DNA of 64,000 bases from Phytophthora hibernalis (GCA_012656075.1 JAAKBF010000089.1:238274-302273), one strand, 5' to 3'; counted from the stretch's first letter, positions 21,874 through 32,134 are shown. A program made the numbers and translations. Notes: generated by a model from the letters alone, not told the origin.

Positions 21874-22965
21874 ATGTTCGACGACAGCGCTGGCGTCGAG
21901 GTATCTCCAATCATGCCAGTGACCACTAGGTCGAGAGCCCGACGCGAAAGTACTCAGCCAGATAGCGAAGAAATCCAACCCGACGAAGATCAACGAAACA
22001 CCTCGTCACCCGACGTGCTCGATGAAAGTGTCGTGAAACGTTTCCGCTGGGAACGTATCCGAGACGCTCAAGATGAAGAATTGTGGATTCATAATCTGAA
22101 GCAGTTTGTCAGGGGCGATGTGACCGGAATGACGTCACGCGATGCAAGCGACTGTAGCAAGCTGGCACACCAGTACGAAGAAGACCAGAATGGTCTACTC
22201 TTCTACCATTCAAAGGGTGATGAGTCAGCCAAAGACCGAAGCGCCGTGATGAAGTTGGTTATTCCAGAAACTTTGAAGGACGACATATTGCACCATTACC
22301 TTGCCAGTATCGAGGGTGGCCATCAAGGAATCGGACGCACGTATCACCGAGTCCGTCAACACTTCCACTGGCCGGGACTATACAAAAGTGTTCAACGTTT
22401 TGTGGGTGAGTGTACTGATTGCGAAACTGGAAAGGGTAGACCCACAATCAGGGGCGAATCGCCCGGCAACATCATGCCGACATACCCATTCCAAATGATC
22501 GCCATGGACCACATTCCGTCTCTACCACCTTCGTTCAAAGGTAAGACCAAACTTTTGGTGTGGATGGACCTGTTCACCGGGTTCGTTGTCGCGAAGGCCA
22601 ATTCGTTGAGAACGGCGCAGACTGTGGCGGAGTCCTATGAAGAATGCGTCTTCCGACGATTCGGTGGGAGCGAGGCCATACGTCACAATCGAGAACCAGG
22701 GATCATGTCAGATTTCTTTCGAGCGTTCAATCAACTCATGGGCCAACGTCAGCGAGCCACACTCGCTTATAGACCGCAAGCAAACGGGTCAGCAAAGCGC
22801 ATGGTACAAACAATTACTCAAGCAATCAAGATGTACGTCGAAGACGAACAACAACGAGACTGGGATGAGTATGCAGAGAGGCTTACCTACTCATTCAACA
22901 CGGCGTATGACCGCGTGATAAAGGAGACCCCCTTCTTCCTGGTACACGGCTGGGACCCCGCTCGA
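21874..22965 (+). pseudogene. Gypsy B integrase core with substituted catalytic residues
   Basis: Begins with a linker containing VTTRSRARRESTQPDSEE. An H2C2 zinc-binding domain follows (HHYLASIEGGHQGIGRTYH and CTDCETGKG) and then the DDE core. The first Asp is kept (QMIAMDHIPS). The second position reads IRHNREPGIMS where element A has IRHDRDPRFMS: AAT (Asn) at 22687-22689 in place of Asp. The Glu position reads NGSAKRMVQ where A has NGQQERSVK: AAG (Lys) at 22795-22797. Both changes are single-base G-to-A relative to GAT and GAG. Integration chemistry should be lost, although the frame is otherwise long and open. Confidence 0.85.
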
Positions 22966-22985
22966 CGATCGAAGTCTCGCTCTCG

Positions 22986-23675
22986 GTGGGTAACACTCAG
23001 TGTCAAGACTCACAACCACGGCGGTGGCGCTTCCACATTCAAAAGCACTACATGCATGCACGCGCACAAGCAACGGACTTGTTACGGGACGCCATTGCCG
23101 AACGGGCGGAAGCTCACAACGAGACAGCAACTGAAACCTCCATCGACGAAGGCACGCAGGTCTGGTTGTTCCTGGACCGAGTGAAGCCAGGCTATGCGAA
23201 GAAGCTAGCGCACCAGTGGCATGGGCCCTTCAGAGTGCAAGAGATGGTGAACAGCTACGCTGTTAAGTTGGAAGTCGCTAGTACTCCGTACCAGCTGTAT
23301 CCTGTGGTACATATATCCAAGCTGAAACCGGTGCGAAAATACCCCACACGCCCGACAATAGCCCTACGCGTGCCACTAGAAGGTCGCCTTGACTTCGATG
23401 AGGAACTACTGCCGGAAGATAGCTGGGTTCCGGTGGCGGCAGGCAACGATGTATTTGAAATTGACGCTATTTTCGATATACGGACGGGTCGTCGAACGCG
23501 GTACGGACGAGCACTACGAGAGTATTTGGTACGTCGGAAGGAAAGTGGTGATACTACGTGGGTTGACGAGGCTGATTTGAACTGCGGCGGACTGCTTTAC
23601 GAGTTTAATCGACGAAGGACCGGGGAACATAGGTTCGAAGCAATGCAGTCAAGTGAACGGATGAACGGCGAATAG
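22986..23675 (+). pseudogene. Gypsy B integrase C-terminal region with chromodomain
   Basis: Frameshifted relative to the core. It reads VWLFLDRVKPGYAKKLAHQW, then YPVVHISKLKPVRKYPTRP, then LLPEDSW. These are the same blocks as in element A. The C-terminal chromodomain is FEIDAIFDIRTGRR to YLVRRKESGDTTWVDEADL, more divergent than in A. Its stop at 23675 marks the end of pol; the antisense gene ends about 310 bp further on. Confidence 0.8.
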
Positions 23676-23984
23676 GCATGGGAATGGTGGGAGATAGGAT
23701 CTCACTAGGATTGGGGACTGAAGACGCCGCGGGGTGGCTGTGGTGGAACGGTGGTCCGAGGATAGGGCCTTGGATCGATGAGGGCGGAAATGTCAGCGGG
23801 AAGGCCGCTGGTAAAAGAGTGGAAGAGGAGAATGCATATGTACATGTGAATGTGTTCCAGATCGGAAGAAAAGGCGGGAAATCAAGGTGTATGCAGAACT
23901 GAACGAATGACGCTTAACATGATGGGAACTCGGAGAGACCATGACAGGTTGCGACATTGTCTGTAAAGAGGCTGCTCGTGGGTT

Positions 23985-26851
23985 TCAGTCGACGACCGGG
24001 GCAAATTTGTCCTTCAGGCGACCCAGGCGTCGAGCGGGATGGTCGGCTGGAGACCGACGATAGAAGACCCGCCACGGCTCAGCTAGATCTATGACTTTCA
24101 TCGCCCGATACAACGACTTCGGGTCCGGCGTCCCGTCCGGGAGAGTATTCACGGAACCAGTCAGGTACCATTTGGTGCGATGGCGAGAAGGAGGAAACGG
24201 CGTGAAAATCGGGTCCAGCAATATGTCGACGTCGCATCGCCAATGACGCATTAGTCGTTCAACCTCGACCAGCCCAGCACAGTCTGTTCAAAGATGAATT
24301 TGGCCCTCGATTTCCGATTCGACTTGTCGACTTGGAGTTTTACCAGAAACTCCGAGGGTTTCTTCCCGATGGGAAAGTGTGGGTGCATTCCCAGTAAACT
24401 TGGCTCCATTTGGCCAGGTGGAAGGTATAGATTCGGATCAGGGTCTCAAAATCTGCGTCGTCTGGGGCGAATGTCCACGGTGTGGGCAGCTGAAGCAACT
24501 CCAACCACGGTTTCTTCGAGTACATTTTCTGAACTTACAAGTCCGTCAACAAGGCCTTGTTGTAAGTCGGTTTCGGCGTACCCTTGGGCGATTTCGGAGG
24601 ATGAACCCAACCGGAGGCGAGCGGAGGCGGGAACAGCGAGCAAATTGGGTCAGCGGTGACAGTCGAGAATCGAAAACCACGCAGTTTCGCACCGTCCGAC
24701 GGTCGAACGTCGGTAGATCCCCAGCTTGTCAATACTTCGAGCGGAGGTAGTACCGGAGCGGTGAAAGGAGCAATGACTTGCATGGCGGGACGGTCTCCAT
24801 CATCCTCATCGCTCCCATTGTGATCTCCACCTGAGGCGTGATCGTCCCTAGCGCTGGGCGGCGGATGAGCATCACCCGAGTTCTGTTCAGAGTCGCTCGA
24901 CGATGAAGACTCGTCGCCGCCGCCGTCTCCACCCGAAGCCGGAACAGAATGTGACGAGGTCAGGACTTGCTGCGTCGAAGCCGGAGAAGGGTCTTGAGAA
25001 GGAGGAGGCGAATCTGGATACGGACCGGTCACCCCCTGAATGTCTTTCGGCAACTGGAACTGGGCAATTTTAGACCGTTTCATCTGAGGCGGAGGCGTCG
25101 TAGACTTCTTGGGAGTTTTCGACCGACGCCCTTGGGGCGATCCTGGAGCACGTCGCTCAGCTGGAGGCAAATTCTCGAGGGGCGTCGACTCACAGGTATC
25201 TGACCGGGACAAAGCGGCCGGTATCTCAATACCGGATGAAGGAGTCGGCGAAGAAGAAGCAGCACCCTGCAGAGGAGCACTCATCGGAAATGCTTTACCA
25301 CCGCGGGATGGGGAGTGAAGACCGACGAACCACCCAGTGACGGAATGACGGAATTGGTGTAGGCGGCAGTACCGCACCTCTCACCAACTCGAGCGTATGC
25401 AGCGAAACATCGCGGTCATTAGTCGCTCGACGAAGCCGATGATCACAGTCGTCGCGCTCTTCTCGCGCATTTGAAAGTTCTTGTTGAAGAGTCTCAACCG
25501 AGGCCCCATTAGTGGCAAGGTCGATTTCCGCTCGGAGACGACTTGCTGCCTGGTCGTCACGTTGAATAGTCATCGACGCCAAGTTGTTGGTCAGCTCGGT
25601 GATCAGTTCCTCGTCTTCGTCAATACGAGAAGACAGAGAGCCATGCTCGATAACGTGCTGATCAATCACACGTTGCAGGTCCTGGAGGCGAGTGTCGCGC
25701 TCGGTGACTTGCAGTTCTGTAAAAGGACGCGGACATCACAATTAGCGAACCAATGAGCACCAATACCGACTGACCAAACGACGCATACGCACCAAGAGCA
25801 TTGATCACGATCGTAGCGTCCGTGTTGTCTTGAGACCGGTTCTATCGAATGATTCCTTGTAAGCGTCACCAAGAACGGTGGCCATCGAAACGGCGGCCAG
25901 TAGACGTTGATTCTCCTGCTCGTCAACTTGAAGGAAGGCCTCTGCCCGTTCGCGACGCTGCGTAGCCAGATGAGAAGCCTCTCTTGCTCGACGCTCCCTG
26001 TCCCGAGACCGAGTCAACTTGTGTTGCCAAGAAGAGGTTTGGATGCTCGACGAAGGGGCCGAATCATCAAACAAGACTGGCGGAGCGCCGAGCGGAGGTC
26101 CCGAAGACGCTGTTGTCGACGCGGGTAAGGGTGGAAGATCAAACGAGGCCAAAGTCGAAAACCCCGGTCACGCTGATCGGAGCTCAGCCCGTAGATCGCG
26201 AATTCGCGTTTGATCCACCTGCAACTCCTCGGAAAGGTCTTGGTAAGCGATGTCACTGGACGATTGGGCGCTAGCGAGCTGCGCACCCATGGCCTGCAAC
26301 GACTGACGCAGATGACCGAGTTCAACGCGAAGGGCATCTCGATCCTGGGTTAATCGCCCAACTTCCTGATCTCTCGAGTCCTGATCCTCCTATGCAGACA
26401 AACGTAGCTGCTGAACCTGGTCGCGTAAGGCTCCCAGGGACGGTCGTGCTTGAGCAAGCTCGGCATGCAGCAGAGTTGCGTGATCGACGGAGGCGGCAGT
26501 CTGGTTCGTCGAACTCTCGATGGCGGTGGCGAGCGCGTAATTCTCAGCGGCTAAATCTTGAAGCACGTGGCTACGGAAGAGAGTACCGAGCAGAGCACCA
26601 ACAACGGCCGACACCTGAGGGAAAATAGGCGGAGCATGGACGGATTGGCGCCCGGCCGCACATTCTTGACAGTATGGCGTGAGAGTTTGCGAAGACGCCG
26701 GATTGGCGGTTGAGGTCGTGGCCATGGTTGGCGTAGCTGTTAGAGAAGACGATGTGGTCGAAGAGACGGCTGAAGTAGACGACGGATCTAAGGAGACCCG
26801 GACGGCGGAGTTGGCTGGTCCGAGATCGCCATCGACGTCAAACCACTGCAT
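23985..26851 (-). pseudogene. Antisense spliced gene of Gypsy B (coiled-coil, Ser/Pro/acidic)
   Basis: Function not recognised. On minus, a 5' UTR exon appears to start in the 3' LTR, with an intron at 26950-26856 (GTACGC to TTTCATAG). The first ATG (26851) reads MQWFDVDGDLGPANSAVRV, followed by Ser/Thr-rich and coiled-coil stretches (DRDALRVELGHLRQSLQAMG). One frame stays open from 26851 to about 25805 apart from TAG at 26392 and TGA at 26170. A second intron, 25792-25717 (GTGCGT to TTTTACAG), joins DATIVINAL to ELQVTERDTRLQDLQ. A Ser/Asp-rich segment and a conserved-looking C-terminus follow (FETLIRIYTFHLAKWSQVYW, then DPIFTPFPPSRHRTKWYL), with the stop at 23985. Nonsense and frameshift changes show decay of a once longer protein. 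Confidence 0.6.
25717..25792 (-). other. Intron in antisense gene of Gypsy B
   Basis: A 76 bp GT-AG interval (GTGCGT donor, TTTTACAG acceptor). Splicing gives a continuous coiled-coil reading (DATIVINAL joined to ELQVTERDTR); the unspliced sequence has stops. Confidence 0.6.
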
Positions 26852-26855
26852 ACAA

Positions 26856-26950
26856 CTATGAAACAGGAATGTGAGCAGGTGGTCAAGAACAAAGAGGGGG
26901 AAGAATATGCGGAGATGGATGGGAGGTGACACATCAGCAACGAAGCGTAC
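26856..26950 (-). other. 5' UTR intron of antisense gene of Gypsy B
   Basis: A 95 bp GT-AG interval with a strongly pyrimidine-rich body and TTTCATAG acceptor, five bases upstream of the first ATG. It places the 5' exon next to, or inside, the 3' LTR (26984 onward). Confidence 0.55.
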
Positions 26951-26972
26951 CTGGACAGTACGCTTCGTACCG

Positions 26973-26983
26973 ATGGGGGCGGC
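26973..26983 (+). other. Polypurine tract of Gypsy B
   Basis: GATGGGGGCGG immediately precedes the 3' LTR start (TGTGATG at 26984). This is the expected position for the plus-strand primer. Confidence 0.6.
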
Positions 26984-27884
26984 TGTGATGTAGTGGCTTC
27001 CGGAAGATCGACAAGACAATGACGAGAATCACGCCGATGGCGGCTACATTCGAGATACCTACGGACCACCTGATGAGATGTATCCATCAAGCCTATCCGT
27101 ACTTAGTCCGAAGGGTGTGGTTCGACCTCAGCAGAAAGGTCGACGATCGACGATCAGCATCCCATGCCCGAAGATCAGACGCAATATTGAACTGTCAAAG
27201 AGTCGTACGCCGGAGAAGGGGAGAACAAGGTCACGCCGTTGGACACTACGCGAGGGAAACCACATGTCATCAACGGATGAGTGGGCAGAGAGGTATGTAC
27301 GAAGTCGCATGAAGCAGGTGAAAAGTAGAGGTCAGTCACGAATTAGCAACCAAGAGCTCAAGGCAAATCAACCTTTTTTGGACACTAAGTGTTTCCGTCG
27401 TCTGCTTCTGTGAAGTTCTATACGTTCTTCAGTAGATCGAGGGAGACTCGCTGTGGTCTCAACACCCCCCAACTCGTGTCTGACAGGAAGGCACGTTAAA
27501 CTCAAGTCCCGCGAGGGCAGGTATAGCAACAAAGTCCCGCAAGGGCAGGAATAGCGGCTCGTCGACCAAGACGACCAAGGAATAGCAGCTCGTCGACCAC
27601 GACAGCGAAGGCAAAGCAAAACAACCCTCTACGGAGAAGAAGTCACGTCTATTAGAGAGATGCTTCGACTTACAAGACTCGACGTTCGCGTGAAGGTTTC
27701 CACGCAGACGTCACCCCGCAGACGACTCTAGCATCGAACGCTTGAACACCCTGTCCAACGAAATCACGTTAGTCAAGACCCCGGGAATTCAGCGCACCGC
27801 ACGCGACGTACAGTGTGTGAAGTGCGCTTTGTGTGTAGATCGAGCCCTCCAGAACGCAAAATTCTGAGAGCCCGCTCCACAACA
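26984..27884 (+). repeat. Gypsy B 3' LTR
   Basis: Copy of the 5' LTR with one full 31 bp minisatellite unit (27557-27587) instead of three, one extra T in a T-run, one extra A in an A-run, and isolated base changes. It ends CAACA at 27884. Confidence 0.85.
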
Positions 27885-27955
27885 ATGGTGCCGCGATCCG
27901 GGACTACTGGTTCTGAAGATGGGGTTCAATTGAAACTAGAGCTCGAAGCACGAGC
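27885..27955 (+). repeat. 71 bp of Gypsy B 5' internal sequence after the 3' LTR
   Basis: Starts with the PBS and repeats 17823-17893 with one base change noticed; it stops abruptly at 27955 in unrelated sequence. This is what remains if two head-to-tail copies shared an LTR and the second was truncated. A second insertion by recombination is also possible. Confidence 0.8.
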
Positions 27956-28323
27956 ATATGGTGCGACCTCAGGCTCTCCAACGCAGTGTCAGCTTCTTCT
28001 TCCGTCAGGTCGGCGGCAACCTCCCTCCAGGGCACGCGCGGCGGCATCCTTCACAAGCTGGTACGTCGAAGCTGCACTCCTTTCAAAATTTACGAGGTGC
28101 GCTCGACTTAAGGAACACATCAGGTTGGAATTAAGCATACATCACGCCCTGCCAACCTCCGAGCCAGCCTGTTTGCGCGAATTGCGATACGCGCCACTCT
28201 TTTCGTGTGCATGTGCAGAAGAAAACGGCGGTTCATAACATCCACAACGAATGATGGGATCATTTCACTGTTTGGTGTTTCCCCGATCCTGTGGTTCTGA
28301 CAAGAATTTAAGGTGGCGATACC
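27956..28323. other. No supported gene
   Basis: Short minus-strand frames (for example FERSAASTYQLVKDAAARAL) give no recognisable domain. I looked here for the missing N-terminus of the split MULE and did not find it. Confidence 0.5.
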
Positions 28324-29247
28324 GTACTGTTCGGTAAACTCAGCTCCGTGGCGCAGTCGCCCTGCTGCTGGATCTACTGCTGGGCCTGGCCCATCTTGGA
28401 CAGAGACGAGCCCTCAAAGTCCTCGAGACCCGTGGCGAAAGTGAGGCGCTCGCGGCCCTTGCTCGAACTCTTGGATATGGTCACCTTGTATTTCTCCTTC
28501 CGCGTGGCAGCCTCCTCGATCGAGTTCTTCTTCTTCTTCTTGACTGTCTTGCCCACCACTTCGAGAGTGATACCCTTCACACCGTCGGCGATCTGCTGCT
28601 CCATCTCCAGCAGCTCCACCACCGTGCGGTTGTATTGGTGAGCACGAGTTCGGAGCAGTGCTCAGCTTGTACTCGTTGAACACGGGGCCGTAGTGGTAGG
28701 ACTCGGACGGGAACGTGTCAATGGGGAGTACAGCACGCTGATAATAAAACTTGGGCTTGTCGTATTCTTCCTGTTCTTCCTCCTGGACGTCCGAGTCACA
28801 AGATTCCGGTCCGTACTTCTTCACGTGCGTCGAAGAGCTTGAACGCATTGCCCTTGTACTTAGCCAGCACCGAAGGCGCGTCGCCGACCTTCTCGGGGTT
28901 GTACGTGTGGTAGAAGGCCAGCAGACACTGGTGGTTGAAGTTCGACTCTTAGTTCTCCACCTCCTCTTCTTCATCTTCGTCAGCGCCGTAGAACTGCTCG
29001 CTCTCTGCAAATTCAGGCCAGTAATTCTTCACGAGCGCCGTGAACAGCAGCGCCTTGCGCCATGTGAAGCGCTGCGCTCCAGCACACCGTCGATCTCGTG
29101 CAGCTTGTCGACATTGTACTTGCGGTAGAAGCGTGTGATGCAATCGCTTATGCTGGCGACGTTCTCCTGCTTTGCCACTTGTTCACTGTCCGTGGAGTAC
29201 CGGTATACACCTTGAAGCATATGCCCTTGACTCGCAGCAGCGTCCAC
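28324..29247 (-). pseudogene. DENR-like (SUI1 domain) pseudogene
   Basis: DENR pairs with MCT-1 to act in ribosome recycling and re-initiation. The minus strand reads FYRKYNVDKLHEIDGVLER, then LFTALVKNYWPE, then VKKYGPESCDSD. These are repeated FYxxYN...KY...LFxxLxKKYGPE units. LPIDTFPSESYHYGPVFNEY follows; it resembles the DENR Cys-containing box, here without its cysteines. The SUI1 core is KYKVTISKSSSKGRERLTFA then TGLEDFEG. A stop and frame change precede the terminal QGDCATEL and EFTEQYGIA. The domain centre has diverged and at least four frame breaks exist. The family call rests on the SUI1 part; the N-terminal repeats are unfamiliar to me in DENR. Confidence 0.55.
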
Positions 29248-30529
29248 AAATGTTCTAATGTTGTACGAATGTTAGCCCAGGTTACGCTTACGCAGTACCG
29301 TGGAATTAATGCTGTCCCTCCCTCATTCTTCGGGATTCCCAGTATAACTGAGCTGTAAAAGGGAGGGGAATAACTGAGCTAAAAAGACCTCGTGCGCTTG
29401 CACTGCAATTTTAAAAATGATATTTCTCTCAGCTGGAAGCTGAGAGCACACAGTGTTCATCAAGTCAGTTCGGCAAATTTGCGAATGTTCGATTGGAAAA
29501 GTACACTTGGTTTCACTATGGGGTTTGCAACATCACTCACTGGTCCCCACTATACCTTTCGCAATTTCTAAAAACAGCCGTGTGCGCGCACACCACACTC
29601 CCTGACTCGCCCCAGTATGGTTTCGAACAAAGTGGGTACGCCGAAAGAGACATTTCTGCGAAATTCACAAATTTAGCCTCGGGGATACGATTCTCAGTTA
29701 ATTACTCGCACTTCGGTCAGACACTCACGGTACGATCCCCGCCTATGTTGATGGGTCCAAGCCTCCGACCGTTTGACGCATCACCGAAACGAAACTTGAT
29801 CGGGTCAGATTGGTGCGGAAAGGTGCCCCCAGTAAGTTGCACCTGCAGCCACTGAGGCGCCCGCTCGGACATGGTTTCGGCGCTGACTTGCGTTCACTAT
29901 GCGTTAGAAAGATGAACCCATCAAAATAAAAAGAACCCATGCGAAGGGGCAGGTAGTCAGCACGTTTCTTGACTTTTGTCACGGCGACCCATCAGCCGAG
30001 ATCTCTGAAGCGTATCACTTCTCTAGATACGGGGTAAAAAACAAACAAAAAACAAATCTCGGGCACCGTTCCCGAAAATAGCTATTGGTCGCATGGATCA
30101 TTTTCGAAAATTTGAGAACCGATCCCGAAAAAGCAGTGGGTCGTTTTCGACAATTTAGTTCCCAAATTCCCAAAAGACCGATCGTCAAGTGCGAAGAGTC
30201 GCAGACGATGGGTTCGTGAGCCGATCGCGAAGCGGCACAAACGTACGCAAGCGAAGGGTTCGAGGTTGGCTCGCGGCGACAGGAAGGCCGCCGACACCAA
30301 TCTCGGCGCCATGTCCCGCCGCTCCAGATGGGCGGCGTCGTGACGCGCTCACAGCCGCCTGATAGGTGCAAGAGTACAGCATGTACGAGTCGTAATCTTA
30401 GCGATTTATACTAGAAATTCTCGTGGAAAGCTCTGGACATAGTTATGAGATTGTGCCTAACTATCTAAACCGTTCATTGCCTCATTATCCAACTAACTAG
30501 CAGTACGTGTCGTAGCGCCAGGTTTGGAG
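29248..30529. other. No supported gene
   Basis: Frames on both strands are short and without motifs. In 30060-30290 there is mild internal repetition of CCGATCCCGAAAA-like words, possibly an old repeat. Nothing is called. Confidence 0.45.
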
Positions 30530-31142
30530 ATGGAGCCTGAAGAGGAACTTCAAAACGAAGAGATCTACGTTGAGATGGACGCGTTTGACAACGTGATGGG
30601 GGCCTACGAGATCCAGGCTCGGCTAGGCAACGCCAGGGACAGTGAAGCCATTCGGAGTGATGAGGCTCTACAGGGGCTTGACGATGCCCGCCGCGCAGCC
30701 GACCAGGCTGCCGCTGTTATCGAGGACGCTTTTCACGAGATGTGTATCGCAGAACGTATTCAACGTAGGCAGATGCATTCAGGCAAAGAACAATGCAGGT
30801 GGCGCTTCCTGCAGCTACTGTCAACGCACCTCCTGCAGCTACGGCGAACCCATCACGCGGAGCGAATGTGAACGCTCTTATTGCAAGGATCTGGGCATGT
30901 GAGTATCGTACTGCCCATTGCCAGAGCGACCACGGACGCCGGATGTGATTGAGATACTCTCGTCGGAAAGTGAGTCATCTGAAGCGACTGACATGGAGTC
31001 ACTTCCGTCTACAGATGACTCGGAAGAAAATGGTGACCACCCAAGGGCCCCCGATGATACTTCGCAAACAAGTGACAACGAATGGAGCCGTTCACCATCC
31101 GAGTGTGTGCCTTCGGAAGAAGGAAACGACAATGACTCGTAA
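30530..31142 (+). pseudogene. Cys-rich/acidic protein with SIM-like motif, unrecognised
   Basis: The ATG at 30530 starts MEPEEELQNEEIYVEMDAFD, an acidic helical N-terminus. After a frame change near 30780 a Cys-rich segment follows (CSYCQRTSCSYGEPITRSEC, then ERSYCKDLGM) that looks like a small zinc-binding module. After a second change near 30900 it reads RTPDVIEILSSESESSE, a hydrophobic core with acidic/Ser flank typical of SUMO-interaction motifs, and a Ser/Asp-rich tail that stops at 31142. No family is known to me. The two frame changes may be very short introns, indels or decay. Confidence 0.45.
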
Positions 31143-31358
31143 GAAATGGAGCGTTCTATTGCCGGACCTATTTCGCAGAAGTAGGGGAAGAGAACGGCAG
31201 AAGTAGGGCCACTCCGGACGAGGAAGAAAAGGCGCTTGTCCGAGTAGTGGTGGTGTCGTTCCCGATATCTCTCTGACACGGAAAATATATATTTTTGCGT
31301 TACTTTAACTCGTTGTGAGATTTTTTGCGTTACTTTAAAATTTTGCAACTCGGTATGA

Positions 31359-31880
31359 CTCGAGAAGGCAGGGCCGCGCCCGCGCGGCTCCAAAGGTTTG
31401 ACATCGTGACTCCAGCCGTCCGCCATCGTGGCAGCAGTCGTCCGGCGTCGTGGCCAGGTCGTCCGGCGTTGTGTTTACTGGTGGGGGCTTCTTCGCGGCC
31501 GGCGTCACGCTCGAGAAGGCAGGGTCGCGCGCATGGCTCTAGTCGTCTAAAACTGACGGACGACTCGAGCGTGTGTAGGGCATTTGCTGCGATCGCCGAC
31601 GTGCTCGAGAAGGCGAGGCCTCACGACCGGCTCCAGTCGTCTTGCGTCGTGGCTTCAGCCGGCCGTCATCGTGGCAGCAGTCGTCCGTCGTCGTGGCAGC
31701 AGTCGTCCGGTGTCGTGGCAGCAGTCGTCCGGCATCGTGGCTACAATTGTCTGGCGTCGTGGCTGCATTCGTCCGGCGTCGTGGCTACTTGTGTGGAGGG
31801 CGTCTCCTCGGCCGCCGACGTGCTCGAGAAGACGAGGCCACACGCGTGGCTGCAGTCGTCTGACGCCGTGGACCCTTGTG
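31359..31880 (+). repeat. GC-rich nested tandem repeat
   Basis: A basic unit of about 21 bp (CAGTCGTCCGGYGTCGTGGCAG) is repeated in runs. The runs are separated by a longer spacer that begins CTCGAGAAGRCRRGG and occurs four times (about 31360, 31511, 31602 and 31819). The phase of 21 keeps a frame open, so the ORFs across it are repeat products. It lies between an unrecognised gene and the minus-strand ORF at 32135. Confidence 0.75.
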
Positions 31881-32134
31881 TGTGTACTGGTGGTGGTGGA
31901 GTGTGGGGGTTCGAGTCCGCCGACACGCTCAAGTTGCTGCGGAGGAAGCAGGAGGGCCTGCAAAAGTGACACGCAAATGTGCACTGCTGTTTAATTTTTC
32001 TAAAGCGTACGAACCATACTTCTAGTAACTGCGGACTGACGCTCCTCACCCGAGTAGGTTGTAAACCATTTGGAGGAATTTACATGCAAGGTCATGGATC
32101 TCAAAGCTTAAACGACCCATAAAATACTACACAA

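Larger units (their letters stand above)
16862..27884 (+). mobile_element. Ty3/Gypsy element B, LTR to LTR, lacking RT
   Basis: About 11 kb bounded by near-identical direct repeats (16862-17822 and 26984-27884), with a PBS, gag with zinc knuckles, protease, RNase H-like domain, integrase with chromodomain, an antisense spliced gene, and a polypurine tract. There is no reverse transcriptase: only about 190 bp separates the protease ORF from the RNase H frame. The second Asp and the Glu of the integrase are replaced. It sits inside a MULE transposase gene on its left side. Sequence past the 3' LTR repeats 71 bp of the element's own 5' internal region. Confidence 0.85.

Noticed and set aside
18124..23675. 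A reverse transcriptase in Gypsy B
   Set aside because: I searched the frames between protease (ends 21099) and RNase H (begins 21287); there is no space and no RT motif.
27956..28323. Continuation of the MULE cut at 16861
   Set aside because: Minus-strand translations show no FAR1/MULE N-terminal motif, and the sequence next to the 3' LTR is more Gypsy internal sequence, not MULE.
31409..31790. CRISPR-like array
   Set aside because: Units of about 21 bp are directly adjacent and there are no unique spacers of constant length; the setting is eukaryotic. It is a tandem repeat.
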